DNA of 64,000 nt from Nocardia beijingensis NBRC 16342. GTDB lineage: Bacteria; Actinomycetota; Actinomycetes; Mycobacteriales; Mycobacteriaceae. Each line of letters opens with the position of its first letter. Position 1 is the stretch's first letter. The position numbers and the translations under genes were made by a program. Below the pieces are notes generated by a model, which did no database searches, was not told where the DNA came from, and saw nothing but the letters and a program-made list of their open reading frames with translations. Below are positions 41,501-50,604 of the stretch, one piece after another. The stretch covers positions 146,844 through 210,843 of the forward strand of contig NZ_BDBC01000031.1 in the NCBI RefSeq assembly GCF_001612785.1, read 5' to 3'.

Positions 41501-42952
41501 GTGCCGGATTTCGATCTATTGGTGGTCGGCGGCGGCCCCGGCGGGTACGTCGCCGCCATCCGCGCGGCCCAGCGCGGCCTGCGCGTCGGCTTGGTGGAGA
41601 AGGAGCGCCCCGGCGGCGTGTGCCTCAACTGGGGCTGCATTCCGACCAAGGCGATGCTGCGGTCCGCCGAGGTCTTCCAGACCGTCACGGCCGCAGCCGA
41701 TTTCGGCGTCTACGCCGACAACGTGCGCTATGACTTCGGCGCGGTGCGTGACCGCAAGGACGGCATCGTCAAGCAACTCACCGACGGTGTGGCGAGCCTG
41801 CTCGCCGCGAACGGTGTGACGGTGATCGAGGGACACGCCCGTTTCACCGGACCGACCAGCGTCGAGGTCTTCGAGGCGGGACAGTCGCCGATCTTCCCCG
41901 GCGGCCCCCGCTACGCCGCCGCTCCCACAGCCACCGCCACCCGGACCATCACCGCGAGCGACGTAATCATCGCGACCGGGTCGGTGCCCGCGCGACTGGC
42001 GATACCCGGCGCGGACCTGCCGGGCGTCATCACCTCCGACGGAGCGTTCGGGCTGACCGAGGTGCCTGAACGCCTCGTCGTCATCGGCGGCAGCGCGGTC
42101 GGCGCGGAATGGGCCAGCCTGTTCGCGAGCTTCGGCAGCCGAGTGACCATCGTCGAACTCCAGGACACCCTGGTGCCGCTGGAGGACGCCGACGTCGGCG
42201 CCGCGCTGGGACGGTCGTTCACCAAGCGCGGCATCACCGTGCTCACCGGCTGCACCGTCGAGGCCATCGCGCGAACCGATGCGCTGCGGGTCACCGTCGC
42301 GGGCGGACACTCCGCTGAACTCGACGCGGACGTGGTGCTGGTCGGCGTCGGACGCCGTCCCAACACCGCCGACCTCGGCCTGGACCGCGTGGGCATCGAC
42401 ACCGACCCGCGCGGCTTCATCCCCGTCGACCAGCAGTTGCGCACCGGCGTCGAACACGTCTACGCCATCGGTGACGTCACCGGGCGGGCCCTGCTCGCGC
42501 ACGTCGCCTCGCATCAGGGACTCACCGCCGCGGACGTGATCGCCGGTCACGCGGCGCACCTCGACTACACCGCGATCCCGGCCGCCACCTTCACCCACCC
42601 GGAGATCGCCAGCGTCGGGCTCACCGAGGCGAAGGCACGCGCCGCCGGCCACGACGTCGTCACCGCGCGGTTCCCCTTCGCGGCACTCGGCCGGGCCAAG
42701 ACCTTCGGCGAGACCGAGGGTTTCGTCAAAATCGTCGCCGGACAGCGTCATCGCGAAGTGCTCGGGGTGCACATCATCGGCCCGTCGGCCAGCGACCTGA
42801 TCACCGAAGGCGCGTTGGCCATCTCCCTGGAGGCGACCCTCGACGAACTCGCCGACACCATCCACGCCCACCCCACTCTCGGCGAGATCGGCATGGAGGC
42901 GGCCATGGCCGGACTCGGCCTGCCCGTGCACATCCCGCCCCGGAAGCGTTGA
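41501..42952 (+). CDS. lpdA: Dihydrolipoyl dehydrogenase (E3)
   Basis: A 483-residue flavoprotein. FAD loop GGGPGGYVAA, redox disulfide CLNWGC in GGVCLNWGCIPTKAM, NAD loop IGGSAVGAEWASLF, second FAD motif YAIGDVTGRALLAH and the His-Glu pair in HAHPTLGE are all present, so it looks active. It reoxidises the lipoyl groups of E2 with NAD+. GAGGAG precedes the GTG at 41501. First gene of a four-gene operon with E1 alpha, E1 beta and E2. Confidence 0.93.
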   Translation: MPDFDLLVVGGGPGGYVAAIRAAQRGLRVGLVEKERPGGVCLNWGCIPTKAMLRSAEVFQTVTAAADFGVYADNVRYDFGAVRDRKDGIVKQLTDGVASLLAANGVTVIEGHARFTGPTSVEVFEAGQSPIFPGGPRYAAAPTATATRTITASDVIIATGSVPARLAIPGADLPGVITSDGAFGLTEVPERLVVIGGSAVGAEWASLFASFGSRVTIVELQDTLVPLEDADVGAALGRSFTKRGITVLTGCTVEAIARTDALRVTVAGGHSAELDADVVLVGVGRRPNTADLGLDRVGIDTDPRGFIPVDQQLRTGVEHVYAIGDVTGRALLAHVASHQGLTAADVIAGHAAHLDYTAIPAATFTHPEIASVGLTEAKARAAGHDVVTARFPFAALGRAKTFGETEGFVKIVAGQRHREVLGVHIIGPSASDLITEGALAISLEATLDELADTIHAHPTLGEIGMEAAMAGLGLPVHIPPRKR

Positions 42953-42962
42953 GGAGCCTGCC

Positions 42963-44117
42963 GTGACCACCAGCACCGCATCCCGTAAACCGAGCCGCAA
43001 GACGGCTCGCTCGACTTCCGCGCCGGTCGCCGCGGATCGCGAGAGCGACGACGCCGTACCCGCGCGAACGCCGGACGACTCCGTTCCGGTCGACGCGCGC
43101 ATCGCCGCGGAGGATCCGGACCGTCTGCGCGGGCTGTTCCGCGACATGCTGTTCGTGCGGCGGTTCGAGGAACGCACCGCGCAGAGCTATCAGCAGGCGA
43201 AGATCGGCGGCTACTGCCATCTCAACCTGGGCGAGGAAGCTACCGTGGTCGGCCTCGGCGCGGCCATGCGCCCGACCGACTATCTATTCACCAACTACCG
43301 TGAGCACGGTTACGCGCTGGCCAAAGGCATCGAGCCCGGCCGGGTCATGGCGGAGCTGTACGGCCGCGCCACCGGAACGTCCAGGGGCTGGGGCGGTTCC
43401 ATGCACATGTACGACACCGCGACCCGCATGCTGGGCGGTTACGCCATCGTCGGCGGCCAGGTTCCGCTGGCTGTCGGCGCGGCGCTGGCCGTCGACTACC
43501 GCGGCGAGGACGACGTGGTGGTGTGCCAGATGGGTGAGGGCACGACCAACATCGGCGCGTTCCACGAGGCGCTGAACATCGCGGCGCTGTGGCACCTGCC
43601 GGTGGTGTTCCTGGTGATCAACAATCAGACCGGGATGGGCACCACGGTCGAACGCTCCTCCGCCGAACCGGATCTCTGGAAGCGCGCCGCCGCCTACCGC
43701 ATGCGCGGCGAGCGCGTCGACGGCACCGACGTGCTCGCCGTCCGCGATGTGGCCGGTGAACTGATCGAAACAGCCCGGCGCGAGAAGAAGCCCGCGCTGC
43801 TCGAAGCGGTCAGTCACCGCCTCAAAGGCCACTCCGTGGTCGACCCGGCGAAATACCGCACCGAAGACGCTGTCTCGATCGCCAGGAGCAACGATCCCAT
43901 CGTTCGCTGGCGCGAGGCACTGCTCGCCGCCGGTGTGCTGGACGATCGGTCCGTGGCCGAGCTCGAAGCGGAGGTGACAGCCGCGGTAGCCGCGGCGGTC
44001 GAATTCGCCGACGCGAGTCCGCATCCGGAGCCGTCGAGCCTGTTCGACTACAACTACGCGACACCCGTGGCGGGCGATTCGCGCCGCCTGCCCGCCGATC
44101 CGCTCTTCACCACCTAA
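42963..44117 (+). CDS. pdhA: 2-oxoacid (pyruvate/acetoin-type) dehydrogenase E1 alpha
   Basis: A 384-residue ThDP-dependent subunit. An N-terminal charged 45-residue extension precedes MLFVRRFEE. ThDP block: GEGTTNIGAFHEALNIAA (GDG-like motif as GEG) and NNQTGM in place of the NN end. SHRLKGHSVVDPAKYR is the loop seen in pyruvate dehydrogenase. With E1 beta it decarboxylates the 2-oxo acid and transfers the acyl group to E2. It starts 10 bases after the E3 stop with GAGG. Pyruvate or acetoin are the likeliest substrates. Confidence 0.88.
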   Translation: MTTSTASRKPSRKTARSTSAPVAADRESDDAVPARTPDDSVPVDARIAAEDPDRLRGLFRDMLFVRRFEERTAQSYQQAKIGGYCHLNLGEEATVVGLGAAMRPTDYLFTNYREHGYALAKGIEPGRVMAELYGRATGTSRGWGGSMHMYDTATRMLGGYAIVGGQVPLAVGAALAVDYRGEDDVVVCQMGEGTTNIGAFHEALNIAALWHLPVVFLVINNQTGMGTTVERSSAEPDLWKRAAAYRMRGERVDGTDVLAVRDVAGELIETARREKKPALLEAVSHRLKGHSVVDPAKYRTEDAVSIARSNDPIVRWREALLAAGVLDDRSVAELEAEVTAAVAAAVEFADASPHPEPSSLFDYNYATPVAGDSRRLPADPLFTT

Positions 44118-44127
44118 GGACATCACC

Positions 44128-45120
44128 GTGGCTGTCATGACCTATCGCGAAGCGCTGCGCGAGACCCTCCGCGAGGAGATGCGGCGCGACGACGACGTCT
44201 TCCTCATCGGAGAGGAGATCGGCGTCTTCGAGGGCTCCTACAAGATCACCGCGGGACTGCTGGCCGAATTCGGCGAGAAGCGGGTGCGCGACACTCCGAT
44301 CGCCGAGGAGGGCTTCGTCGGCGCGGCCATCGGCGCCGCCATGCTCGGACTGCGTCCGGTCGTCGAGATCATGACGATCAACTTCTCGCTGCTGGCGCTG
44401 GATCAGATCGTCAATCACGCCGCGAAGATCTACGGCATGTTCGGCGGGCAGACCAGCGTGCCCATGGTCATCCGCACACCGGGCGGCGGCGGGCAGCAAT
44501 TGGGCGCGACGCATTCGCAGAACGTGGAGTTGTACTACGCGTTCGTGCCGGGTTTGAAGGTGGTCGCGCCGAGCACTCCGGCCGACGCGCGAGCGCTGCT
44601 GAAAGCCGCCATCGAAGACGACGATCCGGTGTTGTTCCTGGAGAACCTGTCGCTGTACAACACCAAAGGCGAAGTGCCGGAGAATCTTCCGCGCGCCGAG
44701 ATCGGCAAGGCCGCGGTCACGAGAACCGGCTCCGACATCACGCTCATCGGCTACTCCCGCATGGCGACGATCTGCTCCGAAGTCGCCGAACGGCTCGCCG
44801 CCGACGGTTTCTCGGCCGAGGTCGTCGACTTGCGCAGCCTTCGTCCGCTGGACCGCGCCACTCTCGTCGCTTCCGTCCGCAAGACCGGCTGCGCCGTGAT
44901 CGGCGAGGACGACTGGCTCACCTACGGCATCGGGGCCGAGGTCGCCGCATCCATCTCCGACGGCGCCTTCGACTACCTGGACGCCCCGGTGCGCCGGGTC
45001 GCCATGGCCGAAGTGCCACTGCCCTACGCCAAGCCGCTCGAACGGCTCGCCCTGCCGTCAGCCGATTCGCTGCACACCGCCGCGCTGGAAACCCTCGCGG
45101 CAGTCGGTAAGCGACGCTGA
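44128..45120 (+). CDS. pdhB: 2-oxoacid dehydrogenase E1 beta
   Basis: A 330-residue E1 beta subunit with GEEIGVFEGSYKITAGL, DTPIAEEGFVGAAIGAAMLG (the beta Glu that activates ThDP) and HSQNVELYYAFVPGLKVVAPSTPADA. It starts GTG 10 bases after E1 alpha. The sequence resembles pyruvate dehydrogenase E1 beta of bacteria with the alpha2beta2 enzyme, not the AceE type used by most actinobacteria for central metabolism. Confidence 0.9.
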   Translation: MAVMTYREALRETLREEMRRDDDVFLIGEEIGVFEGSYKITAGLLAEFGEKRVRDTPIAEEGFVGAAIGAAMLGLRPVVEIMTINFSLLALDQIVNHAAKIYGMFGGQTSVPMVIRTPGGGGQQLGATHSQNVELYYAFVPGLKVVAPSTPADARALLKAAIEDDDPVLFLENLSLYNTKGEVPENLPRAEIGKAAVTRTGSDITLIGYSRMATICSEVAERLAADGFSAEVVDLRSLRPLDRATLVASVRKTGCAVIGEDDWLTYGIGAEVAASISDGAFDYLDAPVRRVAMAEVPLPYAKPLERLALPSADSLHTAALETLAAVGKRR

Positions 45121-45139
45121 GACCCCAGAGGACGCATTC

Positions 45140-46405
45140 ATGCCCGAAATCACCATGCCCCGCCTCTCCGACACCATGGAGGAAGGCGTCGTCGTCTCCT
45201 GGCTCAAGCAGGTGGGCGATCCGGTCGAGCGAGGCGAGATACTCGCGGAAATCGAAACCGACAAAGCCCTCATGGAACTCGAAGCCTACGACAGCGGCGT
45301 GCTCGAGCGGATCCTCGCCGCGGAGGGCGCGCGGGTGCCGATCGGTACGCCGATCGGCCTCATCGGTGACGGCAGCGGCACCGCCGCGAGCGGCTCCGGC
45401 GGTAGCGCACCCGCACCCGCCCCGACCGCCCCCGCCGAGCAGGCCGCTGCCGAGAACGGCTCCGGGCCGAGCACGAATCGTGTGCTTCCGGTCGCGGAAT
45501 CCACCGCCGCCACCCCCGCGACGACGGAGCGAAAGAAGGCGTCGCCGCTGGCGCGCAAGATCGCCGACGAACTCGGCGTCGACATCACCACCGTGGCGGG
45601 CACCGGCCCTGGTGGGCGCGTCATCCGCCAGGATGTCGAATCCGCCCATCGCGCAGCCCAACTCGACCAGCCTAGGAAAGCCGTCGCATCGCCCGAGCCC
45701 CCCGCTGCGGCCGCGGGCGACTACGAGGAAATTCCGCTGACCACCATTCAGCGGGTCTCGGCCACACGGCTCACCGAGAGCAAACAGCAAGCTCCACACA
45801 TCTATCTGACCACCGCGATCGACGTGACCGAGCTGTTCGGCTTCCGCGCACAGGTCAACGCCACACTGGCGCAGGCGGGCGGAAAGGTCAGCGTGAACGA
45901 TCTGCTGCTGAAGGCCGTCGCGGTGACGCTGCGGAACAACCCTTCGGTCAACGTCTCCTTCGCCGGTGACAAACTGTTGCGCCACCGCGGAGTCCATCTC
46001 GGAATGGCGGTCGCGACGCCCGCGGGGCTTCTCGTCCCCGTCCTGCGCGACGCCGATCGCAAGAGCGTATCCGAGATCGCCGCCGACAGTCGCGACAAAG
46101 CCGAACGCGCCCGCGAGCGCAAACTGCGCACCGACGAGATGAGCGGCGGCACTTTCACCATCTCCAACCTGGGCATGTTCGGTGTCGAGCACTTCACCGC
46201 CGTCATCAACCCTCCGGAGGCCGCCATCCTGGCCGTCGGCGCGGCCACCGACGAGCTGCGGCTGGACGACGGCCAGGTGGTGACCCGCAAGATCCTGCGG
46301 GTCACCCTGTCCGCCGACCACCGTGCCATCGACGGAGCCGTGGCCGCGCGGTTCCTGCAAGAGCTGAAAGAGCTGCTGGAACATCCGCTCCGGATCGTGA
46401 CCTGA
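45140..46405 (+). CDS. pdhC: Dihydrolipoamide acyltransferase (E2)
   Basis: A 421-residue E2. One lipoyl domain (residues about 1-78, lipoyl Lys42 in ETDKALMEL), a Pro/Ala linker, a subunit-binding domain (ASPLARKIADELGVDI, GPGGRVIRQDVE) and the catalytic domain with DHRAIDGAVAARFL (HxxxDG) at the end. It forms the core of the complex. Nineteen bases after E1 beta. The operon ends here; the next gene is on the other strand, 6 bases away. Confidence 0.92.
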   Translation: MPEITMPRLSDTMEEGVVVSWLKQVGDPVERGEILAEIETDKALMELEAYDSGVLERILAAEGARVPIGTPIGLIGDGSGTAASGSGGSAPAPAPTAPAEQAAAENGSGPSTNRVLPVAESTAATPATTERKKASPLARKIADELGVDITTVAGTGPGGRVIRQDVESAHRAAQLDQPRKAVASPEPPAAAAGDYEEIPLTTIQRVSATRLTESKQQAPHIYLTTAIDVTELFGFRAQVNATLAQAGGKVSVNDLLLKAVAVTLRNNPSVNVSFAGDKLLRHRGVHLGMAVATPAGLLVPVLRDADRKSVSEIAADSRDKAERARERKLRTDEMSGGTFTISNLGMFGVEHFTAVINPPEAAILAVGAATDELRLDDGQVVTRKILRVTLSADHRAIDGAVAARFLQELKELLEHPLRIVT

Positions 46406-46411
46406 GGGCGC

Positions 46412-46885
46412 TCAGCCCACCGCCTTGCGCACCAGTTCACCGATCCTCGCCTCCTCGACGGCGGTCACCTTCGTGAGCGCGAAATACGTCGGCCACATGG
46501 CGCCGTCGTCGAGGGCGGCGATGTCGTTGAAACCGAAGGTCGCGTACCGCGACTTGAACTTCGCCGCGCTCTGGAAGAAGCACACGACCTTGCCGTCCTT
46601 GGCGTAGGCGGGCATGCCGTACCACAGCTTGGGCGACAGTTCCGGCGCGCTGGCTCGGACGACGGCGTGCAACCGCTCGGCCATGACGCGATCGGATTCG
46701 GCCATCCCGGCGATCTTGGCGAGCACGTCCTGCTCCCCGTCCGCCTTCGTCGCGCGCGCACCGCGGCGCGCGGCCGTCTTCAGCTCTTGGGCGTGCTCTT
46801 TCATCGCGGCGCGTTCCTCGTCGGTGAACGTCACCGCGGTCTTCGTCTTGGCGCCGGTGCGGGTGGTGGACTTCTGCGCAGTCAT
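46412..46885 (-). CDS. DUF1801-family protein
   Basis: A 157-residue protein with a Lys/Thr-rich start and then the DUF1801/iron-chaperone-like (frataxin-like YdhG) pattern: RLHAVVRASAPELSPKLWYGMPAYAKDGKVVCFFQSAAKF, in part. Its role is unknown. It follows the VOC gene by 53 bases on the same strand and may be cotranscribed with it. Confidence 0.82.
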   Translation of the reverse strand: MTAQKSTTRTGAKTKTAVTFTDEERAAMKEHAQELKTAARRGARATKADGEQDVLAKIAGMAESDRVMAERLHAVVRASAPELSPKLWYGMPAYAKDGKVVCFFQSAAKFKSRYATFGFNDIAALDDGAMWPTYFALTKVTAVEEARIGELVRKAVG

Positions 46886-46938
46886 GGTTCTGGTCTCTTT
46901 CGTCTCGGAGCGGGTGAATTCGATGCCGGTCGCGGCGC

Positions 46939-47295
46939 TCATCGGTCCTGGATCAACCCGAGGACGTGGCCGTCGGTGTCGGTGACGGTGGCCACCAGGC
47001 GGCCGCCGCCGACGTCGTGTGCGGCCTCGGCCACGGTGGCGCCCGCGGCGGTCAGTTCCGCCAGCTTCGCCTCGATGTCCGGCACGTGCCAGTACGCCAC
47101 CGGCGCGGTCATGCCCTGCGGGCCGCCGTTCGGCACCAGCCCGATGTGCTGCCCCTCGGCCTCGAAGCCGACGTAGTAGGGCGAGTCGGTCTGCGGCGCG
47201 GTGCCGAGCAGGGCGGTGAACAGCGCCTTGGCCGCCGCCAGATCGGACACGGGATGCAGCACGGTCTTGATGCCCTGGGTGGAAGAGCTGGTCAT
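46939..47295 (-). CDS. VOC-family protein
   Basis: A 118-residue VOC (glyoxalase-fold) protein: TVLHPVSDLAAAKALFTALLG, YWHVPDIEAKLAELTAAGAT and the end VTDTDGHVLGLIQD. The first metal His is in VLHPV and the last usual Glu is a Gly-Leu here, so metal binding may be lost; many members of this subgroup bind drugs instead. CAGGAG precedes the ATG; a GTG two codons upstream is possible. Confidence 0.82.
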   Translation of the reverse strand: MTSSSTQGIKTVLHPVSDLAAAKALFTALLGTAPQTDSPYYVGFEAEGQHIGLVPNGGPQGMTAPVAYWHVPDIEAKLAELTAAGATVAEAAHDVGGGRLVATVTDTDGHVLGLIQDR

Positions 47296-47516
47296 GATCA
47301 CTCCTGGATTCGTCGGTCACGTCGTCCCTGTGGTGCCCGTTGTGTCGGGCGAACCGGACGTGCTCACAGCATCTGCCCCGCACGTGCGACGCACATCCGT
47401 GGCGACCACGGAACCGTCCACTGATCGGCGCACGGACCGCCACGACGGCAGCACCCACCACCACGGAAAACAGACCGCGAAGTTCGGACATGACGCGATA
47501 CGGCAGAATTGCCGCC

Positions 47517-50315
47517 ATGGCGGCGACAGTGGAGATCTCGGCTCGGGAAGCCGAGGTGCTGGCGCTGGTAGGGGACCATCTCAGCAACGCGGAAATCGGC
47601 GCGCGCCTGTTCATCTCCGTGCGCACCGTGGAAAGCCATGTCTCCTCCCTGCTGCGCAAACTGGAGGTGCCCGATCGGCGCGCGCTGGCCCAGCGCGCGT
47701 CCGATTCCGCTCCCGCCGACCGGCCGCACCCGGCGCCGGTGCTGCCGAGGCCGCTGACCTCCTTCATCGGCCGTGGACGTGAGCGTGCCGAGCTGACCGA
47801 GATGATCGCCAGACACCGTCAGGTGACCGCGGTCGGCCCCGGCGGAGTGGGCAAGACCCGGCTCGCGCTGGCCGTCGCCGCGGAGCTGGCCGCCGAATAC
47901 TCCGACGGGGTCTGGTTCGTCGACCTGGTACCGGTCGCCGCCGCCGACGCCCGCGCGGTCGCCGGTACGGTCGCCCTCGCCCTCGGCCTCGGCGAACAGC
48001 CCGGCCGCGGCATGGACGAGTCGGTGCCCGCCGCGCTGGCCGACCGGCACGCCTTGCTGGTGCTGGACAATTGCGAGCACGTGCGAGACGGGGTGGCGCC
48101 GTTCATCGAGCGGCTGCTCGCGACCTGCCCGCGATTGACGGTGCTCGCCACCAGCCGGGCGCGGCTGATGGTGCCGTTCGAACGGGTCTACACGGTCGCT
48201 CCGATGTCGTTGGCCGGCGACGGCGACTCCGATGCGGTCGAGTTGTTCATGGACCGCGCCGCGGCCGGCGGCTGGCCGCCGAATCACGCGCTTCGCGACC
48301 AGGTCGCCGCCTTCTGCGAGCGACTCGACGGCGTGGCGCTGGCGATCGAGCTGGCCGCCGCCCGCTGGACCACACTCGGCCTGGATGGTCTCGAGGCCGG
48401 GCTCTCCGACCAGCTGCGGATGCTGGCCGGTGGTCCGCGCGCCGAGGACCGGCACAGATCGGTGCGTGCGGCGCTGGACTGGAGTCACGCCCTGCTGGAG
48501 CCGGACGATCGGGTGCTCCTGCGCCGGGTGTCGGTATTCAAGGGTTCGTTCACCGTCGAGGCGGCGGCGCAGGTCGCGGCGTCCGGGAAAGCCGTCGTCG
48601 CCGACGGATTGGCCCGGCTCGCCGAGCAGAGCCTGCTCGTGGTGACGACCCGCCCGAGCGGGACCGGATACCGGGCGCTGGAAACCATCCGCCAGTACGG
48701 GATGGAGCAGCTGGCGCAGGCCGGTGAACTGGTCGACATCCAGGCCGGGCACCTGCGCTGGTGCCTGGCCGAGGCCGCCGAACTGACCGTGGTGGGAGCC
48801 GATTGGCGGGCTCGATTCGACGCGGTGGCCGATGATCTGCGCGCCGCGCTGGCGTGGGCGGCCGACCGGCCCGACCAGCGCGCGGACGCCTTCCGCTCGG
48901 CCGAGCACCTGGCGCAACTGTGCTTCACCCGCAATCTGATCGGCGAATCCCAGATGCGCTACGAACAGGCGGCCGCACTCGCGCAGGACTCGGCCGCCGC
49001 CGCTTCGATGCTGCGCCACGCCGCCGCGGCGGCCGGGTGCCGGATGCGCGGCGACGATATGCATCGCCTGACCCGCGCGGCCGCCGACGCCGCCCTGGAG
49101 TCCGGCGACTCCGCGGGCGCCGCCCGCGACCTGGCGACCGCCGCCGCCAACGCCTACCGATTCGCGAGCAAGTTCGTCCGTCCCCTGTCGCCGGAGGAGG
49201 CGATCGCGCTCATCACCGAGGCACAGCGGCTGGCCGGTGACGATCCGGCCGCCCAAGCGGCGGTGGCGCTGGCCGACGCCGGACGAGCGCTCACCGATGC
49301 CCTCACCGCCGAGCACTCGTCCGGCACCGTCGTGCCGGAGACCATCGCGCGCGCCGAGCACGCGGTCGAACTCGCCGAGCGCGCCGGTGACCCGCTTGCC
49401 CGATCCGCGGCGCTCGACACACTCGCGGGCGCGCACAGTCTGGCCGGTGACACCTTCGCCGCGGCCGCCGTCGCCCGGAGCCGAATGGCGCTGCTGAAAG
49501 CCACCCCGCATACTCCGGAAGGCGCTCATGAGCTGATCGACGCGCTCGGCGAGGCCGCCGAAGCCGAACTCGGCGCGGGTGATCTGCGGGGCGCGCGGCG
49601 TTGGGCGCAGCAGCTCGCGGATCACCCGCTGCTCGCCGAGGTGGGACATCGCGCGACGAGCTGGCTGCTGGTGACCGACATGCTGGCGGGCAACGTCGAG
49701 GAGGTACGCGTCAACAGCATCCGGTTCCTCGAGTCGTGGCATCGGGCCGGCAGCCCCGTCCAGTCGCTTCTCGGCCCGGCGGTAGCGGGAGTGGCGATGA
49801 TCCACGACCTACGCGGCGACCCGGACGCTCGGGCCGAATGGGACGCTGTCGTAACTCGACTCGGCACGCCACCGGCGCATGTGCACGGCTACGGCGCGGT
49901 CTTCGACGCACTCGCCATGCTCCACCATGGGCAGGCGCGCGAGGCGCTGGAACGGATGTCATCCGAGCCCGGGGAGGTGTGGAGATGGGTCACGTGGATC
50001 TGGCTGCACTGGTATGTGGCGTTGCGAGCCGAAGCCGCCGTGCTCGCCGGGGCGCCCGATGCGGGCGACCGCGTGACCGAGGCCGGGACCATCGTCGCGG
50101 GAAATCCCATCGCAGGCGCCATCGTGGAACGAGCCGCCGCACTGCACGCCGGTGACCGAACGCGGCTGCTCGCCACGGCCGCCACGTTCGACGCCGCGGG
50201 CTGCCGCTACCAGGCGGCGCGGACCGAGGTGCTGGCCGGTGGTGAGCACGCCGCCCACGGCGCGGCCGCGCTCGCCGCACTCGGCCTCGTCGCGATGGCC
50301 CCGGTCAGCCGGTGA
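47517..50315 (+). CDS. Large LuxR-type regulator with ATPase and TPR-like repeats
   Basis: A 932-residue protein. A LuxR-type helix-turn-helix is at the very N-terminus (SAREAEVLALVGDHLSNAEI and RTVESHVSSLLRKL), followed by an NB-ARC-like ATPase (Walker A GPGGVGKTRLA, Walker B LLVLDNCEH, ATSR sensor) and a long Ala-rich helical-repeat C-terminus. In classical LAL regulators the HTH is at the C-terminus; the swapped order is known in actinobacteria. Likely an ATP-gated transcription factor; target unknown. ATG 47517; ATG 47490 is an alternative. Confidence 0.85.
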   Translation: MAATVEISAREAEVLALVGDHLSNAEIGARLFISVRTVESHVSSLLRKLEVPDRRALAQRASDSAPADRPHPAPVLPRPLTSFIGRGRERAELTEMIARHRQVTAVGPGGVGKTRLALAVAAELAAEYSDGVWFVDLVPVAAADARAVAGTVALALGLGEQPGRGMDESVPAALADRHALLVLDNCEHVRDGVAPFIERLLATCPRLTVLATSRARLMVPFERVYTVAPMSLAGDGDSDAVELFMDRAAAGGWPPNHALRDQVAAFCERLDGVALAIELAAARWTTLGLDGLEAGLSDQLRMLAGGPRAEDRHRSVRAALDWSHALLEPDDRVLLRRVSVFKGSFTVEAAAQVAASGKAVVADGLARLAEQSLLVVTTRPSGTGYRALETIRQYGMEQLAQAGELVDIQAGHLRWCLAEAAELTVVGADWRARFDAVADDLRAALAWAADRPDQRADAFRSAEHLAQLCFTRNLIGESQMRYEQAAALAQDSAAAASMLRHAAAAAGCRMRGDDMHRLTRAAADAALESGDSAGAARDLATAAANAYRFASKFVRPLSPEEAIALITEAQRLAGDDPAAQAAVALADAGRALTDALTAEHSSGTVVPETIARAEHAVELAERAGDPLARSAALDTLAGAHSLAGDTFAAAAVARSRMALLKATPHTPEGAHELIDALGEAAEAELGAGDLRGARRWAQQLADHPLLAEVGHRATSWLLVTDMLAGNVEEVRVNSIRFLESWHRAGSPVQSLLGPAVAGVAMIHDLRGDPDARAEWDAVVTRLGTPPAHVHGYGAVFDALAMLHHGQAREALERMSSEPGEVWRWVTWIWLHWYVALRAEAAVLAGAPDAGDRVTEAGTIVAGNPIAGAIVERAAALHAGDRTRLLATAATFDAAGCRYQAARTEVLAGGEHAAHGAAALAALGLVAMAPVSR

Positions 50316-50337
50316 ACCGCCGGGCCGCGGGCCTCGT

Positions 50338-50586
50338 CTACTTCTCCCGTCGTGACCAGCGACGGAACAATCGCCGGACGCGTTCGCCGAGACCCGGCAC
50401 GGGTTGCGGCTGCGCGCTTCCGGTTTCGCCGGCCGCCGATGCCGCCTGGGCGAATCGCGCGTGCAGTTGTTCGCGTACCTGGTCCGGGGTGTAGGCACGG
50501 CGGCGGCGCTCGGCGCGCACCACCACGACACCGGTGGCAACCACCCCGGCCACACCCGCCAATCCCACTGCCTTCCACCACCTCAT
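50338..50586 (-). CDS. Small membrane-anchored basic protein
   Basis: An 82-residue protein with one N-terminal membrane helix (VGLAGVAGVVATGVVVV) and a basic, helical cytosolic tail (RAERRRRAYTPDQVREQLHARF, ending RRLFRRWSRREK). Start ATG 50586 is 18 bases from the divergent ATG of the NlpC/P60-like gene, so they share a tight promoter region. Function unknown. Confidence 0.75.
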   Translation of the reverse strand: MRWWKAVGLAGVAGVVATGVVVVRAERRRRAYTPDQVREQLHARFAQAASAAGETGSAQPQPVPGLGERVRRLFRRWSRREK

Positions 50587-50604
50587 ACCGCATAGGCTAC
50601 GACC

